In this document: positions 1-10,560 of the stretch, in pieces | How the letters are laid out: each line of letters opens with the position of its first letter | How positions within the stretch are numbered: the first letter of the stretch is position 1 | NCBI GenBank assembly: GCA_038503065.1 | Contig: JBCAMK010000019.1 | Coordinates: 248,001 to 312,000, forward strand | Reading direction: 5' to 3' | DNA: 64,000 nucleotides | Origin: Paragyromitra xinjiangensis | Lineage: Eukaryota; Ascomycota; Pezizomycetes; Pezizales; Discinaceae | Position numbers and translations under genes: made by a program | The notes under the pieces: model-generated | Seen by the model: only the letters and a program-made list of their open reading frames with translations | What the model was told of the DNA's origin: nothing | Databases searched by the model: none

Positions 1-340
1 CTTGGGATCTACTAATTGTTAGAGACACGCGATGCCAAGATCTGGTCTCGTAGTCATAATGCATCTGCCGCGGGGCAGACTCAAGTGACCACGAACGCCG
101 CAGGGGAGTAAATTGGCTAAAGCGGCTCACTTGTAAAGGGGCACGTGGTAGAACAGTAGGGGCTACTGGTGCAAGTGCTTGCTGAAGTGTTGTCACGAGC
201 TCGACGCGAACGTTAGGTAGTGTAGGGAAGAAGAGTTGCATTGGAGGTGGTGCTGGAGGATCTTCGAGGATTTCGAATGGTTCAGATGTCCTTGGTGCTG
301 TTGAGTTGGGAATGCTTGGGTTGTGGGTAGGGTTAGACAT
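1..340 (-). CDS. 5' part of unrecognised protein gene, open at window edge
   Basis: A minus-strand reading frame starts at an ATG (complement of 338-340) and stays open for 113 codons to the left edge, so only the N-terminal part is visible. I checked the in-frame triplets and saw no stop. The predicted N-terminus is rich in Pro, Ser and Thr and begins MSNPTHNPSIPNSTAP; later it carries an Arg/Ser-rich stretch and aromatic residues. I do not recognise a domain or a signal peptide. The base composition of the frame (many NNC/NNT third positions, acidic-proline stretches) looks coding, and the upstream sequence (341-430) is G/T-rich as expected for a short promoter/5' leader. The product is unknown; the frame could also contain an unrecognised intron beyond the edge. 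Confidence 0.5.
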   Translation of the reverse strand, partial: MSNPTHNPSIPNSTAPRTSEPFEILEDPPAPPPMQLFFPTLPNVRVELVTTLQQALAPVAPTVLPRAPLQVSRFSQFTPLRRSWSLESAPRQMHYDYETRSWHRVSLTISRSQ

Positions 341-978
341 TTTTGATAGACGATGGGTTGTGGGTTTAGTTTGAAGTGTTGTGCATGTGATGGGAGTAAA
401 AGTATTGATGGAGATGGTGTAAGGTATTTATGTGATGATTTAGAGGTTGAGGTTCAAGAGAGAGTTCACTTTGAAAAAACATCTGGTGATAACTTGATCA
501 AATGGTTCTTGGAAATCGTTCGCAGATGACGTGGACAACGGTTCTGGTTCTCTAAAATCAACTTGGTACAGTAGATTTATGGACAGTGAGCTTTCCATGA
601 AGGTGTCTGTGTTCGCTCAGACATTTGGATTATGGGATCACCTTCTGGGTACTTTGGTTACTTTGGAATCTATTGCATGATGTTTTTTGTAGATTTAGAA
701 TAAACTATTCACTTGATCACCTCATCTATCGCATTAATCTAGTCTCGTGCCTACATTGCCGTCGCCTGGATTTTTTCAATATTTGGTGTTTAAAAGTTCT
801 GAGAAAATCGCGTCGACCACCTAGATTCTCCTAAAAGGTCTAGAATCGAGACTAGCATTCATCTATATATCTATATAAATAAAATAAACGGATGGCAGAC
901 TCTGGGGATTACCCTGATGAATTTTGTTCATAACACTCCAATCAGGGAAATTATGTCGAGGGGTGACCAAAAAAAAAT
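341..978. other. Intergenic stretch, no supportable gene
   Basis: Probably the promoter side of the minus-strand gene at 1-340. It contains a short TA-rich low-complexity run near 860-890 and an A-run at 969-978 that, read on the minus strand, is the T-run terminator of the neighbouring Pol III unit. A 69-codon plus-strand frame at 625-834 has no coding character. Confidence 0.4.
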
Positions 979-1089
979 AAATCTACCAGGATTCGAACCC
1001 GGGTCTCCCACCCTTTCAGGTGACTGCTTTAGTTCTTCCACTGTATCGCACAGAAGCAGCGAGGCGCCTTACCACTAGACCATAGACTC
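979..1089 (-). tRNA. tRNA-like Pol III gene, isotype not assignable
   Basis: Read on the minus strand, the segment has an A box (TGGTCTAGTGG), a perfect B box (GGTTCGAATCC) and, just after its 3' end, a run of at least eight T that would terminate RNA polymerase III. The ends can pair as a 7-bp acceptor stem (GAGTCTA with TAGATTT, two G-U pairs), the D arm closes (GTCT/AGGC) and the T arm closes (CCGGG/CCTGG). At 111 nt it is longer than a standard tRNA. The extra length lies in the anticodon region, where GCTGCTT can pair with AAGCAGT, and a CACC/GGTG hairpin sits where a long variable arm would be. It could be an intron-containing class II tRNA (Ser/Leu type) or a degraded tRNA; I could not fix the anticodon. 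A covariance-model scan would decide. Confidence 0.5.
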
Positions 1090-1825
1090 ATGTTTATACT
1101 TCTACACTTGGAGTACATAAACGCTGGATCGGTCAACCCCACATTTAGCACCTGATCATTCTGAATTCTACACAGCGGTTTAAATTGCCCAGCATAGCCT
1201 TGTATCGTCAACTCGCGCAATAGATCTCGATGCTCAAGTATCAGGTTTCATTAAGCAAGGTTTGTTAGAATAGTAGCTTCCCGATCTCGTAAGGTACGGC
1301 TTTCGAGGAGACGAGCCCAGGCCCGAGTTTGAAAAACGAAATATTATGTTCCAGCAGGCTTGGGTAGAAAGCTAGGAGTCGATGGACTGGGGCCTGTAGT
1401 TACCGCAGCCTGTAGATAAATCACGTCTCGTACTACATGTATTACTCGCAATAGAGTTGCCGTATTTTAATCCGAGTGGCCTCCAGCGGCGCCAAGCTAG
1501 AATGATTTATGTCCAGCATCCCTTGGCACCATCGTTAATCACTATATCAGATCATTACCATGAAGGTGGCTGCCGCTAACCTAATCTCCCTTCTGTCACC
1601 AGCAATTCTCTACGCTCACTCTGTTAGAGCTTTTGTTTCGCTCAGCTGGCACTTGACTATCACGTCTCGGGCTCAGTCACAAACCCCTTTCTCGTGACGA
1701 TACCAATTTATTGATTTTGATTATTTGCACCAGACTACCACACATCTCCCACTCATCCCAAACCAGTGTCCTCCTTTCCCGTCAACACGCAAAACCGTCA
1801 CTGCCTCGTGCTTTCCAACGAGTTC
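1090..1825. other. Intergenic; one short ORF with signal-peptide-like start
   Basis: No established gene. A plus-strand ATG at 1560-1562 opens a 45-codon frame (stop TGA 1695-1697) whose first residues, MKVAAANLISLLSPAILYA, resemble a secretion signal. The rest is short and featureless, so it is either a first exon I cannot extend or chance. Confidence 0.25.
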
Positions 1826-2627
1826 TCATCGACCGTCTAGGGTATGACAATCAGTTCGATCCAAGAGGCCCACCAACAGCTTGCCAAAAACGAAAGCGGG
1901 GGTTAAAATCATATCTGGTTGATTACCACCACCTCGTATTGTCAAACAGCGCTTCGTACCGAAGAAGTACCAAGGCCAGTCCATGCCAACCCATCTGATC
2001 CAAATATCCCGAGGTGAGTATAAGTGCATTGAGCAGACCACCCTCAAGCCCGTAATGTAATCTCGGTCGTTAAATCCTGCTAAACAGACATCTTGAGGCT
2101 CAAAATAGTGACTAGTCACGGTGCGGTGATGAAATCGACAACCACTGGGCGATGATGCTGTTACTGAAAAAGGGACTCTGCGCTCTGAAGACAGCCGTTG
2201 CTCGACTACCATGACCGGCAATACATTCAAGGAATTCCGACATTTTATCACGCTCAAAAGCATATACCCTCGACAAAACAACTCCAGATTTTTCGAACCC
2301 AGAAGTCAAAATGCTTCGTTCTGAACTGCCCTCAGGCACGTAATATAAAGTATGGGTTAAATCACAGTCATTGCCTGTTGCTGTGATCTTGATATATCCA
2401 TCTGTCCGCCCGTTCATAAGTTGGCTAACCCGTTTATAATCGTCATGGTGGAATTGTGTGTTTAAAGGCTGATGCGTCAATAAAAGCCCCGTAGTTCTCC
2501 CAGAGATATCAACGGTCTCGCCAACAGGACTCGGAGGAATCAATTGATTAACCGCCGTATCGATAGTAAAATGAAGACGTTCGATATCCGAGTGATATCC
2601 CATGATGAGCAAGGAAGTCAATATCAT
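1826..2627 (-). CDS. Unrecognised protein, copy A of a tandem duplicate pair
   Basis: Two overlapping minus-strand frames belong together. The first runs from 2627 (or the ATG at 2603, MGYHSDIERLHF) to 2112; the second carries the C-terminal part, including HLYSPRDIWIRWVGMDW, down to 1826. The neighbouring copy B encodes the same succession of motifs (HTLYYVPEG, then LHLNSPHDLWIRHVGMD), which shows that both parts are real coding sequence of one family. Relative to copy B, copy A has about 180 extra bases between the motif FERD and the motif DYITGLRVV; this is either an intron I cannot place with confidence or an insertion that breaks the gene. I know no function. Copy A keeps Trp in GMDW where copy B has a stop, so it is the better preserved copy. 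Confidence 0.4.
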
Positions 2628-3109
2628 TTGATATCATGGAATCGGGCTCAGCATTGCTTAGCAGTCCTGCTGTAAGTGAGTTTACCAACCGGTGAGCTGA
2701 AAGGTGATAGATTCAAGCCTACATGTATCGACAAGATCTAGTTGTGGTAGGTTAGGGCAAGGGGTGGCGGCATCGGGGCTGAGTGCATCAAACGCTCTCT
2801 TCTTGTGCGAGCCATCGTTAGGCTCAGCGTTCGCGTGTCACTTCCACGCCCGGATTGTTCCTGGGCTTCGTGAAATAAGAATACCGGGTTATTCATTTGT
2901 ATTCTCTCTCCTGAACCAATAACTCATCCCTTACGGGTTTCTTCTCCTATTTCCACACCAATACTTTCGGAACGTTATCTTGATAGGGTCCCTTCGGCTT
3001 TCTCTAGGAGTTCAACTGTTGCAAAGATGCCAGCCTAATCCCAATAGTTGCCCTTGCTAAAGTTCAAACTAGATCAAAGTTGCATCTGAGTGCAGTACTA
3101 ACCTCACCT

Positions 3110-3565
3110 ACGCTATCTTTCTTCTGACCAAAGAAGTACTCGGGCTAGTCCATGCCAACATGCCGAATCCAAAGGTCGTGAGGCGAATTCAGGTGAAGTG
3201 AATACATCATTCGTAAACTCCCGACATACTCTCCCTCGTCTCGTTCGAGAGCACATACACCTGTTAACTCAACCTGAGGTATGGTCAACTCAGAAGTAAG
3301 GTGCTTCTTTCTGGGCTGCCCTCAGGCACGTAATACAAGGTGTGGATTAAGTCATACTCATAGCTTGATGCGGATATCCTGACAGGTGCTTCCTTACGCC
3401 CGCTAAGCATTAGACTAATTTGCTCGTGGTTTTTATAGTGAAATCAGTGCTCTAGGAGTTGATGCGTCAATAATAGGCCAGTCGTTTTCCCAATGATTTT
3501 AAAACTCTCGTCAACAACGCTTGGGGGATCAATCGTTGAACTGTGGAGTCGATAGTGAAGTCTGA
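3110..3565 (-). pseudogene. Decayed copy B of the 1826-2627 gene
   Basis: The minus strand here repeats copy A in the same order: FTIDSTVQRLIPPS, then GKTTGLLLTHQ, then HTLYYVPEGSPERS, then ALERDEGEYVGSL, then LHLNSPHDLWIRHVGMD. It is broken: a frameshift follows RLIPP, a TGA lies after LLLTHQLLEH, a further frame change is needed after PERS, and a TAG replaces the Trp codon after GMD. There is no equivalent of the roughly 180-bp extra segment of copy A. The two copies are in direct orientation about 1 kb apart, so this is a tandem duplication with one copy lost. Confidence 0.6.
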
Positions 3566-3640
3566 AAGAAACTACTGCTTTTCGTCACTAAGCTTTGCGC
3601 TTCGAGTATAATTCGTCTTGGTACTGATATCCATATTGTC

Positions 3641-6600
3641 AGTGTGACACGTTAGAAGGATTGGACGCGGGGATGGAACATGGGGTGGTGGCCCTACTTA
3701 TAGTTATAAGCAGTGAGGCTTCCCCGCCACCGAGGGCGTTGACATGCTGCTCTTGCCTGCCCCTCAGCGTGTTGGGCGATTTCCTGTAATGGTCTTCACC
3801 CGATCAGGAGAGTGGCGTTACTCGTTCTACTCCCACCGTACTATATAATACCCGCTACCCGATTCAGACCTGTGGGGGTTAGGGTTCGTAAATACTTTGC
3901 ATTCTGGCCCTGACACGCCCGTATCACCCAGTCTCTTTGATAATCTCGTTCGTATCCTATATTTTATACCTATTGTATCAGTAATTTTTCCCCACCTGTC
4001 GTAAGTCATCGAATTTGTATGGCATCTAAACCTCCGTGTCCGAGGATTCCTTCATTATTCATCCCATCCATTATTCTGGGTCATGCTGGAGTAAGGACCG
4101 AACCTATCCACTCTAGGCACACCAATCAGTACATCCTGTGGCAGGGACGAAGACTTCGCGCCAAGTACTTCAACCGGATTTGGAGCTATATATTTTACGT
4201 TCGTCTCAGGAAGGACGTCGAACGAGAACGAAGTTCGGAGAAGAGAAATAGGAATATCGGAGACTGAGCCCAAGGCATCTCAGAACCTTCCACAGCTACC
4301 CAACAGTGCCCTTCCGATAACCGGGGTATACTAGGATTCCCATCGGGGTTCTTAGACTTTTCATTATATCTTTCGATGCGATACAAGAACTAAATTTACC
4401 CCAGATGCCGGAATAAATTTCGAGAGACTAGAGTATCCTAGTCGCCATACTGGACCGTCTGGAGATGTTGGATTGTTGACTCTACCTGCTTTCAGGTCAT
4501 CCGGCGTTTCTCTAACGTGTAGCATCCCTATTTGGGTGCCTGTGCCCCCAGGATACGCAGTTTGGCGTCTTATAAGGCCAATCCTAGCTTCCAGATTGTT
4601 CTAAGGAGATTCGAGGCCCCATGATCAATCGATGCCCTTCTAAGATTCCTAGGTCAGAGAGCCTTGTTCCCTCATGCAGAGCCTAAGACCCCCACGTCAC
4701 CCTCGCCAATTGCTCACCTCAAGACCTATGACTGCATACATCGCTCTCATCCCTACCCAGGTCATCCACCTCTCCTATTACTTCCCTTAGGTACCCCAGG
4801 AGAGATGTTATTGAGTCTTCAAACGTGATCTTATACTCCCCCATCCCTCCCAATTGCCGGTCAAACCATTGACTATAGTGATGGAGTTTGGATCTGCGTC
4901 CTTCCTAAATGGCGGGATTGCTCCGCGGGCTGTGCGTTCTTTCCCGATGCTGTAATGGTTTGAACCTTTTGCGCGATGGAGTACTCTTTTTGATGCGAGT
5001 AGAAGGAATTTAGGGCCTTTGGCCAGTGGATGCTATATTGAACTTGACACATGTGGTCTATGAACGGAGTTGTCTTGTGATTATAAGTTAGCAATCGGAA
5101 ATACTAGCGTTGCTCTGCAAGCCGCAGTTTTGGACCCCTATCATTGAAGCTCGTAAGGATTGGGTGGGGATTGCCGGAGTACCATGGAAGATACAATCAA
5201 ACGTGTAGCGCAGGAATTGCTACTAAGGGTAGGTATGCTACGGTAGGTGAGCATATCTTTCCCGTGGGTATTCTTGAACTGAGGAAAGAACGTAATTAGC
5301 CTAACGCAGTACTGGTATTAATCTGATAGTGCAGCTCTCTGCCCGAAGGATGCTTCAAACTCATCCCAAAATTGCTAATTTAGCGCAGCGAAGAATGGCA
5401 AAAGGTTCGCCAGTGCATTGAAACTCTGATATGCCCATACTGCAGTGACTACGTCCTTGTCGATCGGCGCGGCGGGGATATGAACGTGGAGGATCGTGGG
5501 TGGAGCCAGGCACCTAGACTGTTACGCCATAGTGCCCGGTGGAGATTTGTGTTCTATAGATCATTTGGCTGGGAAACAGGTCGGTTCGTCGGTGACCTGG
5601 ACCATCTGAGCCCATGAATGACCCGCCTCAGTACTCCCATCATGAGGAGTAAACCTGCGGCTTTATCCATCGGTTTAGGATACTCTCTCGACACATTTGG
5701 ACCCTCACAGTTTACTAAAGGTAAGTTTTCTCTAGTCTCTCTGGCTTTCTAGCTATTGTTGGATCACTGTGGCAGCGGAGAATGCGTCCCGCCGCTCCCA
5801 CCAGGGCAAGCAAGGGCCACTGTCGTAACAAAATCTCAACGGCGCATCCCATTATGCTGGCTCAACAAACCAATTTGACAATAAGGTCCCCTATATTAGT
5901 ACGTCTGTTCTCTCTGTGCCCTCCCTTAGTTTGCAAAGGCCGAATAACTACGACCAGGTTTCTGGTGCTACATAAGTGAGCCCGGCCTATCATATATTTT
6001 GCAACATCGAAAAGCTAGCCACTCATCGGTCTCGAGGGTCAATCTTCTTGCTTGCTAGACATTCTCCACATGGGGCGGAGACCATACCTATGTCCCCTCC
6101 TAGACGAGCGGGTGAGCCTATGTACTCCAGGATTCGCGCTAGAGCATCATTTCGAGTATCGACAGCATCAAGAGTCTAATGGTTCTAATATGCAGGTCTG
6201 CAAAACTCAAACAAGTATTTCTTATATAAAAACCTGCCAAAATTCGGGACCATGAGCTTGGAGTGACAAGATTTAGTGGTGTAGTTCTCCGCTACCTAGC
6301 TTACGGAGGGACAATTTCTTGCGGTATCGGATGAGACTAACGGGAAGTAGTTCTAGAGCCTTCATGGCAAAGGATACATAGCCATAGGTGGAGGAGGAAT
6401 GTATATTTCCTTAACTTTAACCCTTGAAACCTCGAAACTCGCCAAATTTACGTTCTTTCTCAAGAGTATTGAAGTTTAGAAGGCTGGCATATGATGCGAG
6501 GCAATCGTTGGCATTTCGGCCACTGTCTTGCGTACAGATTTTTATTTGATTTAATGCAGGTACGTGATCTGAAGGTGGTGGTTAGGGTTCCTGATTTAAC

Positions 6601-6999
6601 GAATAGTAAAAGAGAGGAATAAGAACCTGGTACGGTTATTTTGCTTCAGGGATTTAATAAATCGTTTGACGCTAGCATACCCCCCCCCGACTCTGCTTCG
6701 ACTGCTGGCTCTGATAACTTCAGGCAGAATGGGTATAGTCTCGTAAAGTTGTTACTTGTTATCACAGGACCATTGGAGCTGCCCGTATGCACCTGACCCA
6801 GGGCAAGAATACCCCTTAGACCGTTCATTGGTAATAGCTGAAACGAGGCTGTTGGTATCGGGTAAAGTCGCAAAAGGGCGAAGAACAAGGCTGGGGTGAT
6901 ACTGCATGATAACTGTGCCTTATGACAACGTCTTTTCTTGAAAATAACATATAATTGGATTGAGGCTGTAGGAGTTGCTGTTGGATAGGTCGCGCAGAC
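3641..6999. other. Long stretch without a supportable gene
   Basis: Open frames here are short, mostly lack ATG starts, and none shows a recognisable domain. A few short segments read like worn coding sequence (for example a plus-strand run near 5110-5215 containing ARKDWVGIAGVPWKI), but they cannot be joined into a gene. Probably old, mutated intergenic or transposon-derived DNA. Confidence 0.4.
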
Positions 7000-7220
7000 G
7001 TTGAGGCTCAATTACAGCCACTTGAAAGTTAAAGCTCCAGATTTGAGTAAAGAGCGTGGTGTCTCGCCTAATGATATTGCCATAGTCGTTCTATCATGCA
7101 GCCTCAGCGTGGTCATATTTGTTATATGCGAGAAAATATGGACATTGTCATGTCAGATTTTATGCCCGTCGGCTAGGTAGGCCTCATCATCACTGCATGG
7201 AATTGTAATTGAGCCTCAAC
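7000..7220. repeat. 221-bp segment bounded by a perfect 17-bp inverted repeat
   Basis: GTTGAGGCTCAATTACA at 7000-7016 is the exact reverse complement of TGTAATTGAGCCTCAAC at 7204-7220. The same 17-mer occurs once more at 13018-13034. No clear target duplication flanks the segment. It could be a very small non-autonomous transposon or two copies of a binding site. Confidence 0.55.
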
Positions 7221-8253
7221 ATCCATTTTTGCGTTTCAATACCAACCTCACCCTGCCTGCCGGAACTAAATCACGCAATTGATCCCAACGGAACTGCTTG
7301 GGTTGTGGAGCGCGAGGGTTCCAAAATGATCTCAATGCGGGGGGTGTTTGGGGTTTCGATAATACTACGGTGGGTGTCGCCCTTAACCCGGACCAGCCTT
7401 TTGAGCTGTTATTGCAATTTTTAGCAAAAATATTTATGGCTTCATATGATATTATTGAAGCTCCTTATCTTTTTTCAAGGTATGGTGGTTGGTGGTTGTG
7501 GCGGAATAAAAACTCACTTTTGGTGAAATGCATGAAATGGAACGTTCTAAGGAATACGAAGTGTGTGACTTAATATACGCAGGGACATTACACGGCTTCT
7601 TGGGGAAAGCTCAAGCATCTATAGAGCTATAGAGTGTATTTCTAGGAGGGTTTTGAACTAGGGAGATCTTTGATAAATTCTCAAATTGAGTGGGGCGTTT
7701 GGTGAGACATGGCGTTCCATACTCGATTTTGATTGGTCTGAGTTTAAGTAGACACCCACCATATAGGTCTAAAGAATTTTGCAGTACTGCATGTACAAGG
7801 CCCAGGCATAAAGTGACTCAACGGTTGGGGTTGGCATGCAGGGTGGGGTAAATGATAGATGGCGAATAATAGTGAACAGAACTTGAAAACCTAAAGCTCG
7901 TCATGCTATGCAACTGCTACTTAGAACTACGTAGACCTGAGACTTTTACAGAAACAAGAGAGAGATAAGTAAAGAAATAAATTTTAGAGTGCAAAAAAAA
8001 GGTATCAGAGGATACCCACAAAGAAATTCTAAAGTCTGAAGGTAAAAATCTATAGAAGTTAAAAACTACAAGTAAGAAACAATTCCCCTTGGTAAATTTT
8101 CTTCTCCAGATCAAACAGTTCCTTCAAATCCTTCAAGTCCTTCAAAATGAGGCAATCTGAAATCCAGTTTCAATGCAATCACGATACACACTCCAAGTTT
8201 GAGTTTGAACTTATATCAGTTAAGGAGGTGGAACCTCCTGAGTAGCCATGGTC
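7221..8253. other. No supportable gene
   Basis: AT-rich sequence with several stops in every frame. A 91-codon plus-strand frame at 7298-7573 overlaps the element boundary and has no recognisable motif. I see nothing definite. Confidence 0.35.
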
Positions 8254-8400
8254 TTGGGGTGGGGTGGGGCGGGGCAGACCACCTTTGCCCCGCCCCGCCC
8301 CAACAGGGCAATAACTGGCAGGGCACCGTTGGGACCCCAACAATTAACATATGTTAATGTAGGTTAATGGGGCGAAAGACTTAACTTCACCCCACCCCAA
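8254..8400. mobile_element. Small TIR element with GC-rich hairpin (MITE-like)
   Basis: The segment begins TTGGGGTGGGGTGGGGCGGGG and ends CCCCACCCCAA, so its ends are inverted copies of each other. Next to the left end lies a second C-rich block (GCCCCGCCCCGCCCC) that can fold back on the G-rich block as a long hairpin, and the G-run spacing would also allow a G-quadruplex. The middle is AT-rich (AATTAACATATGTTAATG). The sequence just outside the right end (AACAGTG) resembles an hAT terminus, but I see no 8-bp target duplication. Confidence 0.4.
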
Positions 8401-8411
8401 CAGTGTACACA

Positions 8412-8640
8412 CATCAGCAAAAAAATTAATTGTCACCCAGTGCGTTTTGGTCTTCAGGTGCATCCTGATCTTCTGGAAGGCCACATTCCTTCAGAAGTAC
8501 CAGGTGCAATTTTTCACTTTTAGTATGTTATCATTCAGCCTAATCCGGTAACAATATTTTTGGCACCCAGTGCATCCTGATCTTCTGGAAGGCCACATTC
8601 CTTCAGAGGCAGTGGGTGTCACTTTTTTTTTTTGCTGATG
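8412..8640. mobile_element. MITE with CATCAGCAAAAA termini and internal direct repeat
   Basis: The ends are CATCAGCAAAAAAA and TTTTTTTGCTGATG, a perfect terminal inverted repeat of at least 14 bp, followed inside by partly inverted TGTCACCCAGTGC and GCAGTGGGTGTCAC. A 36-bp direct repeat starting TGCATCCTGATCTTCTGG occurs at 8459-8494 and 8571-8606. No coding capacity. It shares its terminal sequence with the element at 8772-9022. Confidence 0.6.
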
Positions 8641-8771
8641 CAGACCGCCCTGTTTGCACCCTGCCCCAAGACTAACACTACTCCTGAGCCTCAAATAATT
8701 TCAGATACCAAAGTTGATGTTACGGATGAGCCCAGGGACGAGGAAGTACAGGTATCACGTAACTCAACCAG

Positions 8772-9022
8772 GTACATCAGCAAGAACAAAAAATGAGCTA
8801 TTTGAAATTAGGATCATGTTCTTACCTCTGTGACCTATTTGGCTCCTATTTGGACCTCTGTGGCCACTGTGGCCTCTGCAGAGGAAAATATCGAAATTTC
8901 CTCGGAAACCTCCACAGAGGAATGTTGACCTCTGCAGAGGCCACAGAGGCCAAATAGGAGCCAAATAGGCCACAGAGGTCAAATAGGCCACAGAGGAATG
9001 TCGTTTGTTTTTGCTGATGTAC
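8772..9022. mobile_element. MITE, same TIR family, rich in CCACAGAGG motifs
   Basis: The left end reads GTACATCAGCAAGAACAAA and the right end GTTTGTTTTTGCTGATGTAC, so the terminal inverted repeats are about 18 bp and include a TA on each side that could be a Tc1/mariner-type TA duplication. The interior is one large imperfect palindrome in which the 9-mer CCACAGAGG and its complement CCTCTGTGG, together with CCAAATAGG, occur several times. No coding capacity; likely mobilised by a Tc1/mariner transposase such as the damaged one at 10.6-11.6 kb, though that pairing is only inference. Confidence 0.6.
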
Positions 9023-9077
9023 TTAGTTGTAAGACCGGTACTTCGCACCACTACTGAATTCTAAGCGAAGCTTTAGA

Positions 9078-10059
9078 TAGCTCTCTAGACTCTGTAACTC
9101 GACCGGCTACTATCCGTAGCACAATACCCGAGCACACGTCCTGACAACTTCTTATGAACCGCACAAAGGCAACGATAGTTTAAGCGAGATAAGGGTCGGG
9201 GCTGTTCCGTTGAAAGAACTTTCTCAATAGGAAGGACACGAGTGTTGAAGCGCGGTTATCTTTAAACAACTCGATACGATGGAGAATTTATCACGGAACA
9301 AAGTATGTTGGTAACAAAATAATATTGATAAGGCTCGTTCTTCCTCGATGATGATCGACTCAGAATTGACGTCCAATGCAAGAGTATTTATATCCCGTCC
9401 TCTTTACTACTGTGTGTTCTTTGTAGCTTGGGTCGACGGACTAAACTATCTACTATTACAAATTGAACTAACTCGCTTATCCATTTATCCAACATCCTAT
9501 CGGCGAAGCCGATATCTCCAACTTCCGACGCTTACCCCTCGTTCAGTAATCTTCGGATCGCCGTGGCGATGATACGGTTGCGACGGTTGCGTTCGCCCGA
9601 TCGAGTAGGTGGTTACACGATATCGTTTTGTTGCGACAGCTGGTGTTTGGAGCCCCGTAGCGCGGGCAGGAGACCTCTGATGACTAATCCGAATAGCCCA
9701 CGTGACTCGGCGCCCCAAGTTGCCCTATGAAGACCTCTCATACATACCCTCCGGGTCACGTTCCGCGGGAAGGGTGTCGTTGACGACCAAAGGGTTACTT
9801 TTAGTCTCCGGGACGCGGATATTTTGCGGGTGTCCCCCCTTCTCGATCCAGCGCTGCCAGCAGCGCAACCGAAGGCAGGGTAACGGCCGGGTAACCGGGG
9901 AAGGCAGGGTAACTGCCTGAGAATAGGCTGGGAAGTCAATAGGCAGCCACTGAGGGGTCCAACGAAGACGGGAAGGTGACCAAATGGAAGGTAGGGTAAC
10001 TCCCTACGTAGGTAGGGTAACAGGGAGACCACTGCACGCCTATAGCCATAGGTATAACA
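9078..10059 (-). mobile_element. LTR-like repeat family C, copy 1 (982 bp)
   Basis: This segment is nearly the exact reverse complement of 31292-32273; both copies are 982 bp. In its own orientation the element begins TGTTATACCTATGGC and ends AGAGAGCTA. Between are repeated GTTACCCTRCC motifs. A reading frame (minus strand 9613-10032) whose C-terminal half is kept in the other copy ends in QLSQQNDIV. No transposase, gag or pol domain is visible, so a solo LTR is the most likely identity. The TG start fits an LTR, but the end lacks a clear CA and neither copy has a perfect target duplication. Confidence 0.6.
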
Positions 10060-10560
10060 TTAGTGCACGGTGACTATCCGTCACACAATATACTCTAAGT
10101 TCAAGGGATTGTTACGGACGTGGGTAGGATGTGGGTCAAGGTTTATACGAGGTGTATTGAACAAGATACAGGATGAAGAGGAAAGGAAAGAAACCACCAA
10201 CACTCGCCAACAGCTCGCCTATTTATCCCCCTGGATCTATCAACCCTAAACCCTTCCTTCTCGCCAACACGACTCATACCCGAACAAGCACTACCAAATA
10301 AGGAAACACAACACAACCAAAAACTTCCGACCGACATGAACCCATAACCAAATAAGGAAATCCCAACACTAAACCTGCGACACATAATCCTAACAACCGA
10401 ACAACATAGAACCCAAATGAAAACCACCACAACAGGAACCAACTAAACTACCCAAGCCGTGACAGTTGACACACCCAAATGTGAATCGCAACCCCAGAGC
10501 CAACCTGAGCCTCTGGCGCCAAGCCAACCATCCACACTACCTTCATTCAAAGCAGAACTT
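10060..10560. other. G-poor, strand-asymmetric stretch; possible old element
   Basis: From about 10160 to 10450 the plus strand is strongly depleted in G and made mainly of A and C. TGTTACGGACGTGGG at 10110 resembles an LTR start, but I cannot find a matching end or a second copy. No gene is supported; the minus-strand frame at 10143-10442 is a composition artefact. Confidence 0.3.

Noticed and set aside
9613..10032. 139-codon minus-strand frame as a gene
   Set aside because: Lies wholly inside the family-C repeat; no recognised domain, and only half is shared with the other copy. Kept as a feature of the repeat only.
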